Assembly (NCBI GenBank): GCA_945895375.1
Contig: CAMDEE010000001.1
Span: forward strand, 124,001 to 188,000
DNA length: 64,000 bases
Direction of reading: 5' to 3'
DNA from: Auritidibacter sp. Marseille-P8566
GTDB lineage: Bacteria; Actinomycetota; Actinomycetes; Actinomycetales; Microbacteriaceae
Shown here: in pieces, positions 32,746 through 42,335 of the stretch
Numbering within the stretch: position 1 is the first letter of the stretch
Layout: each line of letters starts with the position of its first letter
Program-made: the position numbers and the translations under genes
Notes under the pieces: model-generated
Seen by the model: the letters and a program-made list of their open reading frames with translations, nothing else
Told to the model about the DNA's origin: nothing
The model's database searches: none

Positions 32746-33069
32746 TTAGTTGATGAATGCGCTCAAGTCTGCCAATAGAGCTGGCTTTGGCTTTGCGCCA
32801 ATAATTGACTTAACCACTTCTCCACCCTGGAACACCTGCATCGCAGGGATTGAGGTGATTCCGTACTGCTGAGCCAATGCTGGCTCTTCGTCAACGTTCA
32901 CCTTCACGATGGTGATCTTGTCAGCGTGCTCGCCAGCAATCTCATCAAGGATTGGTGAAACCATGCGACATGGGCCACACCATTCGGCCCAGAAATCTAC
33001 TAGAACTGGCTTTTCTGATGAAAGAACATCAGCTTGGAAAGTCGCAGTTGTTACGTTTTTTGCTCCCAT
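32746..33069 (-). CDS. trxA: Thioredoxin
   Basis: VDFWAEWCGPCRMVSPILDEIA. Confidence 0.97.
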   Translation of the reverse strand: MGAKNVTTATFQADVLSSEKPVLVDFWAEWCGPCRMVSPILDEIAGEHADKITIVKVNVDEEPALAQQYGITSIPAMQVFQGGEVVKSIIGAKPKPALLADLSAFIN

Positions 33070-33091
33070 GATTACTCCTTAATAGTCAACT

Positions 33092-34027
33092 CTATTTTAG
33101 GTTGCTTAGGTAGTGTTCTGCGTCTAATGCCGCGACACAACCAGAACCTGCTGCGGTAATTGCCTGACGATAAGTCGGATCGATAACATCTCCGGCAGCA
33201 AATACTCCAGGCAAGCTCGTCTTTGATGAACGACCATCAACTTGAATGAACTTGTCTGAAGTCAGTGTGACCTGATCTTCAACCAACCAAACGCGAGGGT
33301 CATTACCAATTGCGATGAAGAGACCATCTAGTTCAAGTGTGTTCTGTGTTCCATCAACCAAGTTGGTTGTCTTGATACCAGTAAGTTTTCCTTCACCGAG
33401 AAGTTCGCTTACTTCTGTGTTCCAAATAACTTCAATCTTTGGATTGTTCATGGCACGTTCTTGCATAATCTTCGACGCCTTGAATGAGTCACGACGGTGA
33501 ATGAGATATACCTTGCTAGCAAAGCGAGTTAGGAATGTTGCCTCTTCCATTGCAGAGTCTCCACCACCAACAACAGCGATTACCTTTTCTCTAAAGAAGA
33601 AACCATCACAGGTAGCACACCAAGAAATTCCGTAACCACTAAGTTCTTTTTCTCTAGGCAAACCAAGTTCACGATATGCAGCTCCGGTTGCCAGAATTAC
33701 TGTTTTTGCTTCAAAGGTCTTTCCGCCACCGGTCTTAACAATCTTTATGTCACCTTTTAGATCCACTTCAATTACGTCATCAAGCAATACTTCGGTGCCG
33801 AAGCGTTCTGCTTGAGCTCTGAAGGCATCCATAAGTTCTGGACCTTGAAGACCAGCTGGGAAGCCGGGGTAGTTCTCAACCTCAGTTGTCTTCATTAGCT
33901 CACCACCGGCTTCAACAGAAGAAGCGATTAGCAGGGGATTCAACCCAGCACGACCGGCATAGATTCCTGCGGTGTATCCAGCTGGACCAGAACCGATGAT
34001 GATTACTTCGTACAATTTATACTCCAA
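33092..34027 (-). CDS. trxB: Thioredoxin-disulfide reductase
   Basis: IIGSGPAGYTAGIYAGRA, WCATCDGFFFREK. Confidence 0.97.
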   Translation of the reverse strand: MEYKLYEVIIIGSGPAGYTAGIYAGRAGLNPLLIASSVEAGGELMKTTEVENYPGFPAGLQGPELMDAFRAQAERFGTEVLLDDVIEVDLKGDIKIVKTGGGKTFEAKTVILATGAAYRELGLPREKELSGYGISWCATCDGFFFREKVIAVVGGGDSAMEEATFLTRFASKVYLIHRRDSFKASKIMQERAMNNPKIEVIWNTEVSELLGEGKLTGIKTTNLVDGTQNTLELDGLFIAIGNDPRVWLVEDQVTLTSDKFIQVDGRSSKTSLPGVFAAGDVIDPTYRQAITAAGSGCVAALDAEHYLSNLK

Positions 34028-34075
34028 AACATTGATGAAAGGGGAAGCGGGTAAGGCTAGTTTATCTCTGCAACA

Positions 34076-35713
34076 TTAACGACGTAGCAGGCGTACTACT
34101 GGCGCTAACAGAATGCTCACTTCTTGAACCTTCAGTAACTTCAGAACAGCGATGTAGACGATAGCGATTTCAAAGCCAACTGTTAGACAGGTCAGCACAG
34201 ACGAGATAACTGTTTGAACAGCGAAGGCACCAGCACCAACTCCACCCATAGCCTGCAACAGCCCGTAACCTGAAGCACCGGCAACCAGAGCCGCTCCAAC
34301 AAACTTGGCTGTCACGATTGAGAGCTCTCCGTGGCCTAGGGCACCGAACTTTCGTTTGAAAAGAATGAAGGCAAGACCTGACTGAACCAAAATGCTTCCA
34401 CTAGTCACAAGAGATAGACCGACAACCATCCATAGGTCTTCAACGTAAATCCCAACAATAAGAGACCCAACGATATTTACACCAACTTGAATCACAGTGA
34501 AGATAAAAGGTGTTCTCGTGTCTTCTAAAGAATAGAAAGCACGTTGAATCATAAAGACATAGCTAAACGGCAATAAGCCAACAACCATTGCGATCACAAC
34601 ATTTCCCAAAGCGATAGCACTAGGTAGCTCACCAACAAATACACGTGAAACCGGGTACGCCAAAACAATGAGAGCGGTTGTTGCTAAGACGCTAATCATT
34701 GCGATGGTTCGAAGACCATCAACTAGATCTTTCTTTAGTTCCTCAAACTTCTTCTCCATCGCGTGGATGGACATTCGGGTGAAGTATGCAGTTGCGATAG
34801 AAACAGTTGCAACTGAATGAGGAAGCATGAAGATTAACCAGGCAACGCTCATAGCCGCAACAGATGCAATCGCAACAGAATCATCAACTAAAAACTCTCT
34901 ACCCTCAATAGCGCTGGAGGCAACAGCGGTTTGAACAATGCCACCGATCTGGGTAACGATTAACATTCCTAATGTCCAGGAGGCAGTTTTCATGGCTGGC
35001 CCAAGTCCAACCCCACGCCAAGAGAAGTTCAGCTTGAAACTCAAACCCATCTTCTTCCAGAACACAAAAAGAATTAGTGCCTGAAACGCAACTCCCATAG
35101 TTGCCGATCCTGCTAGCCAAGCAATCTGGGCTTGTGTCCAATCAGCAACACTCTGTTGACCGGTTGGGTCTAATCCGAATTGCCAGATGAAGGCACCCAT
35201 ACCAACGATTGCGACAATGTTGTTTAGAACCGGAGCCCACATATATGGCCCGAACTTGCTCTTAGCGTTTAGAACTTCACCAAGCATCGAGTAAAGACCA
35301 TAGAAGAACAGCTGAGGTAAACACCAGTATGCGAAAGCAGTTGCTAAAACTAACTGATCTGCTTCCCAACCACTTGTGTATAGAGATACAAGTAGTGGAG
35401 CACTGATGGTAGTCAGAATCGTAATGGAACCGAAGGTAACAATTGCAATGGTTAGCAATCGACCAATGTATGCCTTGCCACCATCTAGGTGTGCTCTAGC
35501 TCTAACAATTTGTGGCACTAGAACAGCGTTTAGAACACCACCAGCGATGATTGCGTAAACGTTGTTTGGTAACTGATTAGCAACTCCGAAAGCATCGGCT
35601 GCGTTGGTGGTAACACCAATGGTTGCTGCTAGCAGAATTGCTCTAAGGATGCCTAAGAATCTTGAGAACACAGTTCCACTTGCCATGATCAAAGAGGAGC
35701 GAACAATACTCAT
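34076..35713 (-). CDS. murJ: Lipid II flippase MurJ (MviN)
   Basis: Multi-TM; MASGTVFSRFLGILRAILLAATIG; conserved order with trxB and NUDIX. Confidence 0.93.
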   Translation of the reverse strand: MSIVRSSLIMASGTVFSRFLGILRAILLAATIGVTTNAADAFGVANQLPNNVYAIIAGGVLNAVLVPQIVRARAHLDGGKAYIGRLLTIAIVTFGSITILTTISAPLLVSLYTSGWEADQLVLATAFAYWCLPQLFFYGLYSMLGEVLNAKSKFGPYMWAPVLNNIVAIVGMGAFIWQFGLDPTGQQSVADWTQAQIAWLAGSATMGVAFQALILFVFWKKMGLSFKLNFSWRGVGLGPAMKTASWTLGMLIVTQIGGIVQTAVASSAIEGREFLVDDSVAIASVAAMSVAWLIFMLPHSVATVSIATAYFTRMSIHAMEKKFEELKKDLVDGLRTIAMISVLATTALIVLAYPVSRVFVGELPSAIALGNVVIAMVVGLLPFSYVFMIQRAFYSLEDTRTPFIFTVIQVGVNIVGSLIVGIYVEDLWMVVGLSLVTSGSILVQSGLAFILFKRKFGALGHGELSIVTAKFVGAALVAGASGYGLLQAMGGVGAGAFAVQTVISSVLTCLTVGFEIAIVYIAVLKLLKVQEVSILLAPVVRLLRR

Positions 35714-36198
35714 GCTTGCTCTCCTGTGATACCTCTTCGCTTCATACGAATGACACCCAGTACCAGAAGCACTGCAATTAGAGCACCAAACACAATAATG
35801 ATGAACACTTCAATATCTGGATTAACGGTTAGTTTCATCTCAACTGTTTCGCCAACTCTAATGTCGTTGAAAGTAGTAACCCAAACATTTAGCTTGTATT
35901 CACCACCGGAGAGAATGCTGATTGGAATCAATGCGTCTTTTCTGGAGTTGGCAGGAATAGTTAGAGAAACATAATTCTGAACAGTAACCGCTGGATCCGG
36001 GGCACTGGCATGAACACGAATCTTTACCTGGCGGTCATAATTATTTTGAATCGAGACTGGAACTTTGCTCTCACGTGAAACTATGTTGATGTTTGATCCT
36101 GTGACAACGAATACTTGAGCAGGAGGAAGAGCTGCTTGAACAGGTGTTGCTACTGCTATTAAAACTAAAACAGCTAAAGCTTTCAAGAACTTACTCAT
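35710..36198 (-). CDS. Short secreted/TM protein in the DUF6049 (Rv3909-like) position
   Basis: Signal peptide, Ig-like NNYDRQVKIRVHA... and C-terminal TM; between NUDIX and murJ; start MSKFLKAL at 36198. Confidence 0.7.
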   Translation of the reverse strand: MSKFLKALAVLVLIAVATPVQAALPPAQVFVVTGSNINIVSRESKVPVSIQNNYDRQVKIRVHASAPDPAVTVQNYVSLTIPANSRKDALIPISILSGGEYKLNVWVTTFNDIRVGETVEMKLTVNPDIEVFIIIVFGALIAVLLVLGVIRMKRRGITGEQA

Positions 36199-36647
36199 TG
36201 ATTTGAAACCCACTCCTGAACGATGAGAGCTAGTCTTCTTTCGTTCTCGTGAGCTAGTTCGGCATGTAGCAGCTCAGCGTTGACCCATCTGATATCCACT
36301 GCCTCTTGATCTGGGTCATTTTCAATAGTTAGTTCTCCACCGGTTTGCTTCATTAAGAAGTGGTGAACAGTTTTACTGATGATTGAAGTTGGGGTCGAGA
36401 ACTCGTAGTGAATTGAACCCAGAGATTCAATGATTACTGCTTCTAAACCAGTCTCCTCAGCAATCTCTCTAAGTGCTGCTTGCTCAATGGTTTCGTCACC
36501 CTCAAGGTGCCCCTTAGGAACACACCAGTCAATGCGACCGCCACGGTTGCGTCGTCCAATGACGGCGATCCGGGGAGACCCATCAGCAGCTAAAACAAAT
36601 CCCCCGGCTGAAGTCTCCTCGACACGAGGTTTCTGTCGAGAGTTCAT
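36195..36647 (-). CDS. NUDIX hydrolase
   Basis: GHLEGDETIEQAALREIAEETGLE Nudix box. Confidence 0.93.
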   Translation of the reverse strand: MNSRQKPRVEETSAGGFVLAADGSPRIAVIGRRNRGGRIDWCVPKGHLEGDETIEQAALREIAEETGLEAVIIESLGSIHYEFSTPTSIISKTVHHFLMKQTGGELTIENDPDQEAVDIRWVNAELLHAELAHENERRLALIVQEWVSNQ

Positions 36648-36691
36648 TGCTTTAGCCTAATGCGAGGCATTTGTTGGGCATACTTAAATCC

Positions 36692-38110
36692 ATGCGAACT
36701 GTTGCCGAGGCGTTAGCAAATTTACAGCGGATATCTGAGACTCCGCTACTTAGCAAACTCGGCAAACTCTTTACTGAGGCTGGTTTTGAGCTGGCATTGG
36801 TCGGGGGACCGGTTAGAGATGCTTTCCTAGGCAGAATCACCAATGACCTAGATTTCACCACCTCGGCAAACCCAGATCAAATACTTGAAGTCCTCAAAGG
36901 CCACGTTGATGCTCAGTGGGATGTTGGCCGCGAGTTCGGCACCATCGGTGCTCGCATCGGTGATGACACTGTTGAAATAACCACCTACCGTGCTGATTCA
37001 TATGACTCAGAATCCAGAAAGCCAGTAGTCGCTTTCGGTAAGAACCTTGAGGATGACCTCTTTAGACGAGACTTCACCGTTAACTCAATGGCTTTGAGAT
37101 TGCCTGAAGGCGTATTTGTTGACCCATTCAATGGACTAACTGACCTCATTGATGGAGTGATTAGAACCCCAGGCAAACCAGAAGACAGTTTCTCTGATGA
37201 CCCGCTTCGAATCATGAGAGCAGCAAGGTTTGCATCCCAGCTCGGTTTTATGGTTCACGAGGACACTTTCAGAGCAATGAAGGCTATGGCTGATCGCATT
37301 GAAATAGTCTCAGCCGAAAGAATCCAGGTTGAAATCTCAAAGCTAATCCTTGGAGCTAATCCGAGAGAGGGTCTTGAGGTTCTGATTGATTCAGGAATAG
37401 CCGATATCGTCTTCCCTGAACTTCCCTCTCTAAAACTAGAAATAGATGAGCATCACCACCACAAAGATGTTTATGAACACACTCTTACTGTGTTGGAGCA
37501 GGCAATTGGCTATGAGGCTGAGTATGGCCTTGAGCAGGATTTGGTTCTAAGACTTGCTGCCCTAATGCACGATATCGGTAAGCCACTAACTAGAAAGCTT
37601 GAACCCGGAGGCGGAGTCACCTTCCACCACCACGATGTTGTTGGAGCAAAGTTGGCTACCAAAAGACTAAGAGCTTTGAGATATGACAATGACACTATCA
37701 AGGGGGTAGCTCGCCTTGTTGAACTGCACCTAAGGTTCTTTGGCTATAGCGATCAAGCTTGGGGAGATTCAGCCATCAGACGCTATGTCCGAGATGCTGA
37801 TGACCAACTAACTCGCCTGCACGTTCTAACTAGAGCGGATGTGACTACTAGAAACCAGAAGAAGGCCGACCGTCTTTCCCATGCCTATGACGATCTGGAG
37901 CAGCGAATAGCTGTCCTATCTGAGCAAGAACAGCTAAAGGCAATCAGGCCTGACCTATCTGGCGAACAGATCATGGAGATACTGGATTTGAAGCCAAGCC
38001 CTGAAGTTGGAGCAGCCTATAAATACATGCTCGATCTTCGTCTTGATGAGGGACCACTTGAATATGAAGAAGCAAAGATTCGCTTGCTTGCATGGTGGCA
38101 ATCAAGGTAG
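36692..38110 (+). CDS. cca: CCA tRNA nucleotidyltransferase with HD domain
   Basis: LVGGPVRDAFLGRITNDLDFTT; LMHDIGKPLT HD motif. Confidence 0.93.
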   Translation: MRTVAEALANLQRISETPLLSKLGKLFTEAGFELALVGGPVRDAFLGRITNDLDFTTSANPDQILEVLKGHVDAQWDVGREFGTIGARIGDDTVEITTYRADSYDSESRKPVVAFGKNLEDDLFRRDFTVNSMALRLPEGVFVDPFNGLTDLIDGVIRTPGKPEDSFSDDPLRIMRAARFASQLGFMVHEDTFRAMKAMADRIEIVSAERIQVEISKLILGANPREGLEVLIDSGIADIVFPELPSLKLEIDEHHHHKDVYEHTLTVLEQAIGYEAEYGLEQDLVLRLAALMHDIGKPLTRKLEPGGGVTFHHHDVVGAKLATKRLRALRYDNDTIKGVARLVELHLRFFGYSDQAWGDSAIRRYVRDADDQLTRLHVLTRADVTTRNQKKADRLSHAYDDLEQRIAVLSEQEQLKAIRPDLSGEQIMEILDLKPSPEVGAAYKYMLDLRLDEGPLEYEEAKIRLLAWWQSR

Positions 38111-38120
38111 AGTAGTGAAG

Positions 38121-38214
38121 TTGCCCTGATAAGACCCTGTGCTTATCTGTTGGGCAGCAATTGCATTTACCCTCCTGTCACGGAAACGCCGTGGCCGTTC
38201 TAGTCCAAAGGAGG
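38121..38214 (+). promoter_or_regulatory. Structured rpsF leader (candidate S6:S18 autoregulatory element)
   Basis: TGCCC..GATAAG..CTTATC..GGGCA hairpin; CACGG-AAACG-CCGTG hairpin; CCTCCT 38171-38176 complementary to SD AGGAGG 38209-38214. Confidence 0.5.
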
Positions 38215-38224
38215 TGGGTTAGTC

Positions 38225-38611
38225 ATGCATAAATACGAAGTCATGGTCATTCTAGACTCAGACATCGAAGAGCGTACCGTCGGTACAAGCCTTGACAAAT
38301 TCCTCAACGTAATTCGCAACGGTGGAGGCACCGTTGACAGCGTTGACATTTGGGGCCGCCGTCGTTTCGCATACGAAATCAACAAGAAAACTGAAGGCAT
38401 CTACGCAGTTCTATATCTGACCTGTAACCCTGCCGAAGTTCTTGAGTTGGACCGTCAACTAACGTTGTCAGAAGCAGTTGTTCGCACCAAGGTTTTGCGT
38501 GCAGAAGACGCTGTATTCAGAATCAACCCAGTAGTAGTCCCAGAGGTAAAAGCTAGCGAAGATAAGCCAGCTCGTGCCAAGAAGGCTCCTGCTGCAAAGT
38601 CAGCTGAGTAA
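38225..38611 (+). CDS. rpsF: 30S ribosomal protein S6
   Basis: [40 protein letters not shown]. Confidence 0.97.
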   Translation: MHKYEVMVILDSDIEERTVGTSLDKFLNVIRNGGGTVDSVDIWGRRRFAYEINKKTEGIYAVLYLTCNPAEVLELDRQLTLSEAVVRTKVLRAEDAVFRINPVVVPEVKASEDKPARAKKAPAAKSAE

Positions 38612-38616
38612 CCCTC

Positions 38617-39138
38617 ATGGCCGGTGAACTAACTATCACAGTTGTTGGCAACCTAGCCAACGATCCAGAGATTCGTCAGGTAGCAGGCGGTATCGCTGTT
38701 GTTAATCTAAACGTGGCTTCAACTCCTCGTACATACAACAGAGACACCAACACCTGGGTAGATGGCGACACCGTTTGGGTGAAGTGCACCGCATGGCGTG
38801 AACTAGCCGAGAACATTGGCCAGTCACTAACCAAGGGAACTCGCTTGATCATCACAGGCAGACTAAAGCCAGCTACTGCTTACCAAGCAGCCAGCGGTGA
38901 AGCTCGTGCCTCAATCGAACTTGACATCGACGAAGTTGGACCATCACTGAAGTACGCAACAGCGACTGTAACTAGACGCTCACGCGATGGTCAAACTCCA
39001 ATCGACGCAAATCCATGGAACAACTCACCAGCAGCAACTGCAGCAGCCCCAGTGGTTGCGGCATCAGCAGCTGACGCGTGGTCTAACCCAGGTGTCTCAG
39101 ACGGTGGCTTTGCCGCTGGCGAAGACACCCCTTTCTAA
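38617..39138 (+). CDS. ssb: Single-stranded DNA-binding protein
   Basis: ITVVGNLANDPEIRQVAGG; acidic tail ending EDTPF. Confidence 0.96.
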   Translation: MAGELTITVVGNLANDPEIRQVAGGIAVVNLNVASTPRTYNRDTNTWVDGDTVWVKCTAWRELAENIGQSLTKGTRLIITGRLKPATAYQAASGEARASIELDIDEVGPSLKYATATVTRRSRDGQTPIDANPWNNSPAATAAAPVVAASAADAWSNPGVSDGGFAAGEDTPF

Positions 39139-39157
39139 GAATTCATAGGAGAAAACA

Positions 39158-39421
39158 ATGGCAGCAAAAGTAAACAGCGACCGCGTAAAAAAGGGTAGTC
39201 GCAACGCAAAGAACCTAAAGCTTGCACCACCGAAGCCAATCAAGGTCGGAGTTATCGACTACAAGGACATCGCAACCCTGCGTAAGTTCGTATCAGACCG
39301 CGGCAAGATCCGTTCACGTCGCATCACCGGTGTTTCAGTTCAGGAACAGCGTCTAATCGCTAAAGCCGTAAAGAACGCACGTGAGGTAGCACTTATGCCT
39401 TACGCAGGCGCAGGCCGCTAG
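39158..39421 (+). CDS. rpsR: 30S ribosomal protein S18 (Cys-free form)
   Basis: [44 protein letters not shown]. Confidence 0.97.
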   Translation: MAAKVNSDRVKKGSRNAKNLKLAPPKPIKVGVIDYKDIATLRKFVSDRGKIRSRRITGVSVQEQRLIAKAVKNAREVALMPYAGAGR

Positions 39422-39432
39422 GAGGAATCGAA

Positions 39433-39885
39433 ATGTCTAAAATTATTTTGACTAATGAAGTATCAGGTCTAGGCTCAGCCGGAGACGTAGTAGAGGTTAA
39501 GAACGGTTACGCTCGCAACTACCTATTACCTCGTGGTTTCGCAGTTATGTGGAGCAAGGGTGGCGAGAAGCAAGTTGCTCAGATCAAAGCTGGCCGTGAG
39601 GCTCGTGCTCTAGCAACTGTTGAAGAAGCTCAGGCATTCAAGGACGCTCTCCAGGCAGCAACTATCAGATTGGCTGTAAAGGCTGGTGTTGGTGGTCGTT
39701 TGTTCGGTGCAGTAAAGACCGGAGACGTTGCAGCAGCAGTTGCAGCAGCTGGATTGGGCGAGATCGACAAGCGTAAAGTTGCTTTCTTCTCACCAATCAG
39801 AACCACTGGTTCATACGAGGCAACTGTAAAGCTGCACTCAGACCTGACTGCAACCCTAAAGCTAGAAGTTGTAGCAAAGAAGTAA
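39433..39885 (+). CDS. rplI: 50S ribosomal protein L9
   Basis: [20 protein letters not shown]. Confidence 0.97.
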   Translation: MSKIILTNEVSGLGSAGDVVEVKNGYARNYLLPRGFAVMWSKGGEKQVAQIKAGREARALATVEEAQAFKDALQAATIRLAVKAGVGGRLFGAVKTGDVAAAVAAAGLGEIDKRKVAFFSPIRTTGSYEATVKLHSDLTATLKLEVVAKK

Positions 39886-39900
39886 GTCTTTCTAACTAAT

Positions 39901-39930
39901 GGCAGGCTTTCGGGCCTGCCTTTAGTCTTT
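39901..39930 (+). terminator. Rho-independent terminator after rplI
   Basis: GGCAGGC-TTTCGG-GCCTGCC then TTTAGTCTTT. Confidence 0.8.
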
Positions 39931-39948
39931 AAGCCACAAGCCACTATC

Positions 39949-40172
39949 TGTGGATAACTTGTGGATAACTCAGACAAAAAGGCCATAAACAAGGGCTTAT
40001 CTACAACCTTCATGCACAGGTTTAGACTTTACGGGCAGATTTAAAATCCACCGAAAATCCCAGTGTTCGATTGGTCTTTAGGCAGTTATCCACAGTTTTT
40101 ACACAGAGTTATACACATTTTGTCCACAGTTAAATCGGCGTGTTACCCAATTTATCCACAAGCTTAGCCACA
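39949..40172. promoter_or_regulatory. DnaA-box cluster upstream of dnaB
   Basis: TGTGGATAA 39949-39957, 39960-39968; TTATCCACA 40086-40094, 40152-40160; TTGTCCACA 40120-40128; near-matches TTATCTACA 39997, TTATACACA 40109, TTAGCCACA 40164. Confidence 0.85.
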
Positions 40173-40253
40173 GACCGAGTTGATTTGGGCATGTCAGACG
40201 ACGATGCTACTAATAAGTTTCTATAGTTTTAGTACTACTCAAGAAAGATTTAC

Positions 40254-41606
40254 ATGTCTATTGCACCAGTTGGCAAGAGTTTTCGCAGCGAGGACCGCCT
40301 GCTTCCTCATGATTTAAACGCCGAGCAGAGCGCTCTTGGAGGCATGCTTCTTTCTCTGGACGTTGTTCATGGAATTTTGTCGGAAGGCAAGATTCAGGCT
40401 CGTGACTTTTATGCCCCTAAGCACGAACTTATTTATGTAGCGATTATCAACCTGGCCAATCACGCTGAACCTACTGACGTAATTACAGTCAGCGCTGAGC
40501 TAACCAAGATGGGCAAACTAGCCACCGTTGGTGGAGCAGAGTATTTGCACGAACTAACAGCGATTGTGCCAACAGCAGCGAGCGCAAATTTCTACGCCAA
40601 GATTGTTCGGGAGAAAGCAATTCTTCGTCGCTTAATTGAAGCCGGTACTCGAATCGCACAACGTGGTTACGATGCTGAAGGTGAAATCGAAGACCTAGTT
40701 AACAAAGCTCAAAGTGAGATCTACACAGTTGCTGATGAATCAACTGGAGCTGACTGGACTCGTCTGAGTTCTGCTCTAGAAGGTGCCGCAAATGAAATTG
40801 AATTCATTCAAAAGAACAAAGGTATCTCTGGAGTGCCAACTGGCTTTACTGAATTTGACAAAGACACTAACGGTTTGCACCCAGGTCAGCTCGTGATTAT
40901 TGCTGCAAGACCTGGTTTGGGTAAGTCAACTCTTGCGCTTGACATCGCCCGTTCGGCAGCGATTGACAACAAGCTTGCAACAGCAGTCTTCTCTCTTGAA
41001 ATGAGCACAACTGAAATTGCTATGCGAGTGATGTCAGCTGAAACAGGAATTCTTTTGCAGAGCATGCGTAAGGGAAACATCAGTGACAACGAATGGGCCA
41101 TCATGGCTGAACGTCGAAGCAATATTGGTGCTGCACCTCTTGTCTTTGATGACAGTCCGAACCTAAACATCGTAGAGATCAGAGCCAAGTGTCGTCGAAT
41201 GATGACAGAGTTTGATCTCAAGCTTGTCATAATTGACTACCTACAATTGATGAGTTCCGGCAAGAAGGTAGAAAACCGTCAGCAAGAAGTGTCTGAATTC
41301 TCAAGGTCTCTAAAGCTTCTCGCTAAAGAACTCAAGGTTCCAGTCGTTGCACTATCACAGTTGAACAGAAAGTCTGAAGACGGAACAAACAAGAGACCAG
41401 AACTGTCTCAACTCCGTGAATCTGGATCACTTGAGCAGGATGCAGACGTAGTACTTCTAATTCACCGCGATCAAACTGCAGGGGCAGAAACAAATCGTAT
41501 TGGTGAAGCTGAACTCATTATCGCGAAGCAAAGAAATGGACCAACAGGAAGTTCAACCGTTCTGTTCCAGGGTCAATACTCACGTTTCGTGAATCCAAAG
41601 GAATAG
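40254..41606 (+). CDS. dnaB: Replicative DNA helicase DnaB
   Basis: LPHDLNAEQSALGGMLLS; IIAARPGLGKSTLALDIARSAA; VIIDYLQLM. Confidence 0.97.
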   Translation: MSIAPVGKSFRSEDRLLPHDLNAEQSALGGMLLSLDVVHGILSEGKIQARDFYAPKHELIYVAIINLANHAEPTDVITVSAELTKMGKLATVGGAEYLHELTAIVPTAASANFYAKIVREKAILRRLIEAGTRIAQRGYDAEGEIEDLVNKAQSEIYTVADESTGADWTRLSSALEGAANEIEFIQKNKGISGVPTGFTEFDKDTNGLHPGQLVIIAARPGLGKSTLALDIARSAAIDNKLATAVFSLEMSTTEIAMRVMSAETGILLQSMRKGNISDNEWAIMAERRSNIGAAPLVFDDSPNLNIVEIRAKCRRMMTEFDLKLVIIDYLQLMSSGKKVENRQQEVSEFSRSLKLLAKELKVPVVALSQLNRKSEDGTNKRPELSQLRESGSLEQDADVVLLIHRDQTAGAETNRIGEAELIIAKQRNGPTGSSTVLFQGQYSRFVNPKE

Positions 41607-41608
41607 GA

Positions 41609-42118
41609 ATGCGTTTAGCAAATTCAGTGCGTGCGGCAATCTTTGCAACAGGCTCAGCGTTTCTGATTTTCTATCAAGACCATTCCGTCGAAGTTGGAAT
41701 GATGGTTCTTCTAATCGTTACAGCTGCTCTTGTTGTCTCGGGTGTTCTCACAAAGAAATATTCAGCCAAAGAGTATTTGATTCCAACAGCACTGTCTGGT
41801 GTTGTAGCCGTTTTAACTCTGGTTTTTCTAGTGGTTGAAAACGACAGACCATTTAGTTTCAGAGCGCTTGTATTTGTCTTTGCAGTTGGCATGGCTGTTT
41901 ACGAATTCGCTTTGTCTCGCAAAGCGAATCCTGATGATGTGCTGGAATTACGTATCGCAGCCGGTATCGGATTACTGACAGGGTTAGTATTTTCATTGGC
42001 ACCACTTGATGTTGGAAATGCTGTTGGATTCCTAAGTGCTTACCTAGCGATCTCGGCAGTTCAACGAGCAGTGTGGGCGGCAACTCCAACCAATGGAAAG
42101 AAGAGCGACAATGCCTAA
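41609..42118 (+). CDS. Membrane protein, unknown function
   Basis: 169 aa multi-TM ORF directly after dnaB. Confidence 0.6.
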   Translation: MRLANSVRAAIFATGSAFLIFYQDHSVEVGMMVLLIVTAALVVSGVLTKKYSAKEYLIPTALSGVVAVLTLVFLVVENDRPFSFRALVFVFAVGMAVYEFALSRKANPDDVLELRIAAGIGLLTGLVFSLAPLDVGNAVGFLSAYLAISAVQRAVWAATPTNGKKSDNA

Positions 42119-42332
42119 GAAGAATTCCCCAACTTCTCTAAATTCAATGTTGGGCTTCTCCGCAGTTGCAACTGCGTTCGTGGTAGCAATAGCTGCAGGT
42201 GCTTTCGATGATCTATTTAGAGTTGTGCTTGCTGGGGCAATCACTTTTGTGATTGTTATGGGTGGTTTGTTTGTCTTGAACTTGGTTGCCAAGGATGACG
42301 AGAGCGAGCCAGGAAAACCTAGGCTCAAGTAG
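42111..42332 (+). CDS. Small membrane protein, unknown function
   Basis: MPKKNSPTSLNSMLGFSAVATAFVVAIAAGAFDDLFRVVLAGAITFVIVMGG; overlaps previous ORF. Confidence 0.55.
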   Translation: MPKKNSPTSLNSMLGFSAVATAFVVAIAAGAFDDLFRVVLAGAITFVIVMGGLFVLNLVAKDDESEPGKPRLK

Positions 42333-42335
42333 AAA

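Noticed and set aside
36068-36081. CTCTCACGTGAAAC, a 12/14 match to parS
   Set aside because: Two mismatches in one arm and inside a coding gene; other 11/14 partial matches at 32670-32683 and 34638-34651 look similar, so I do not call them as parS.
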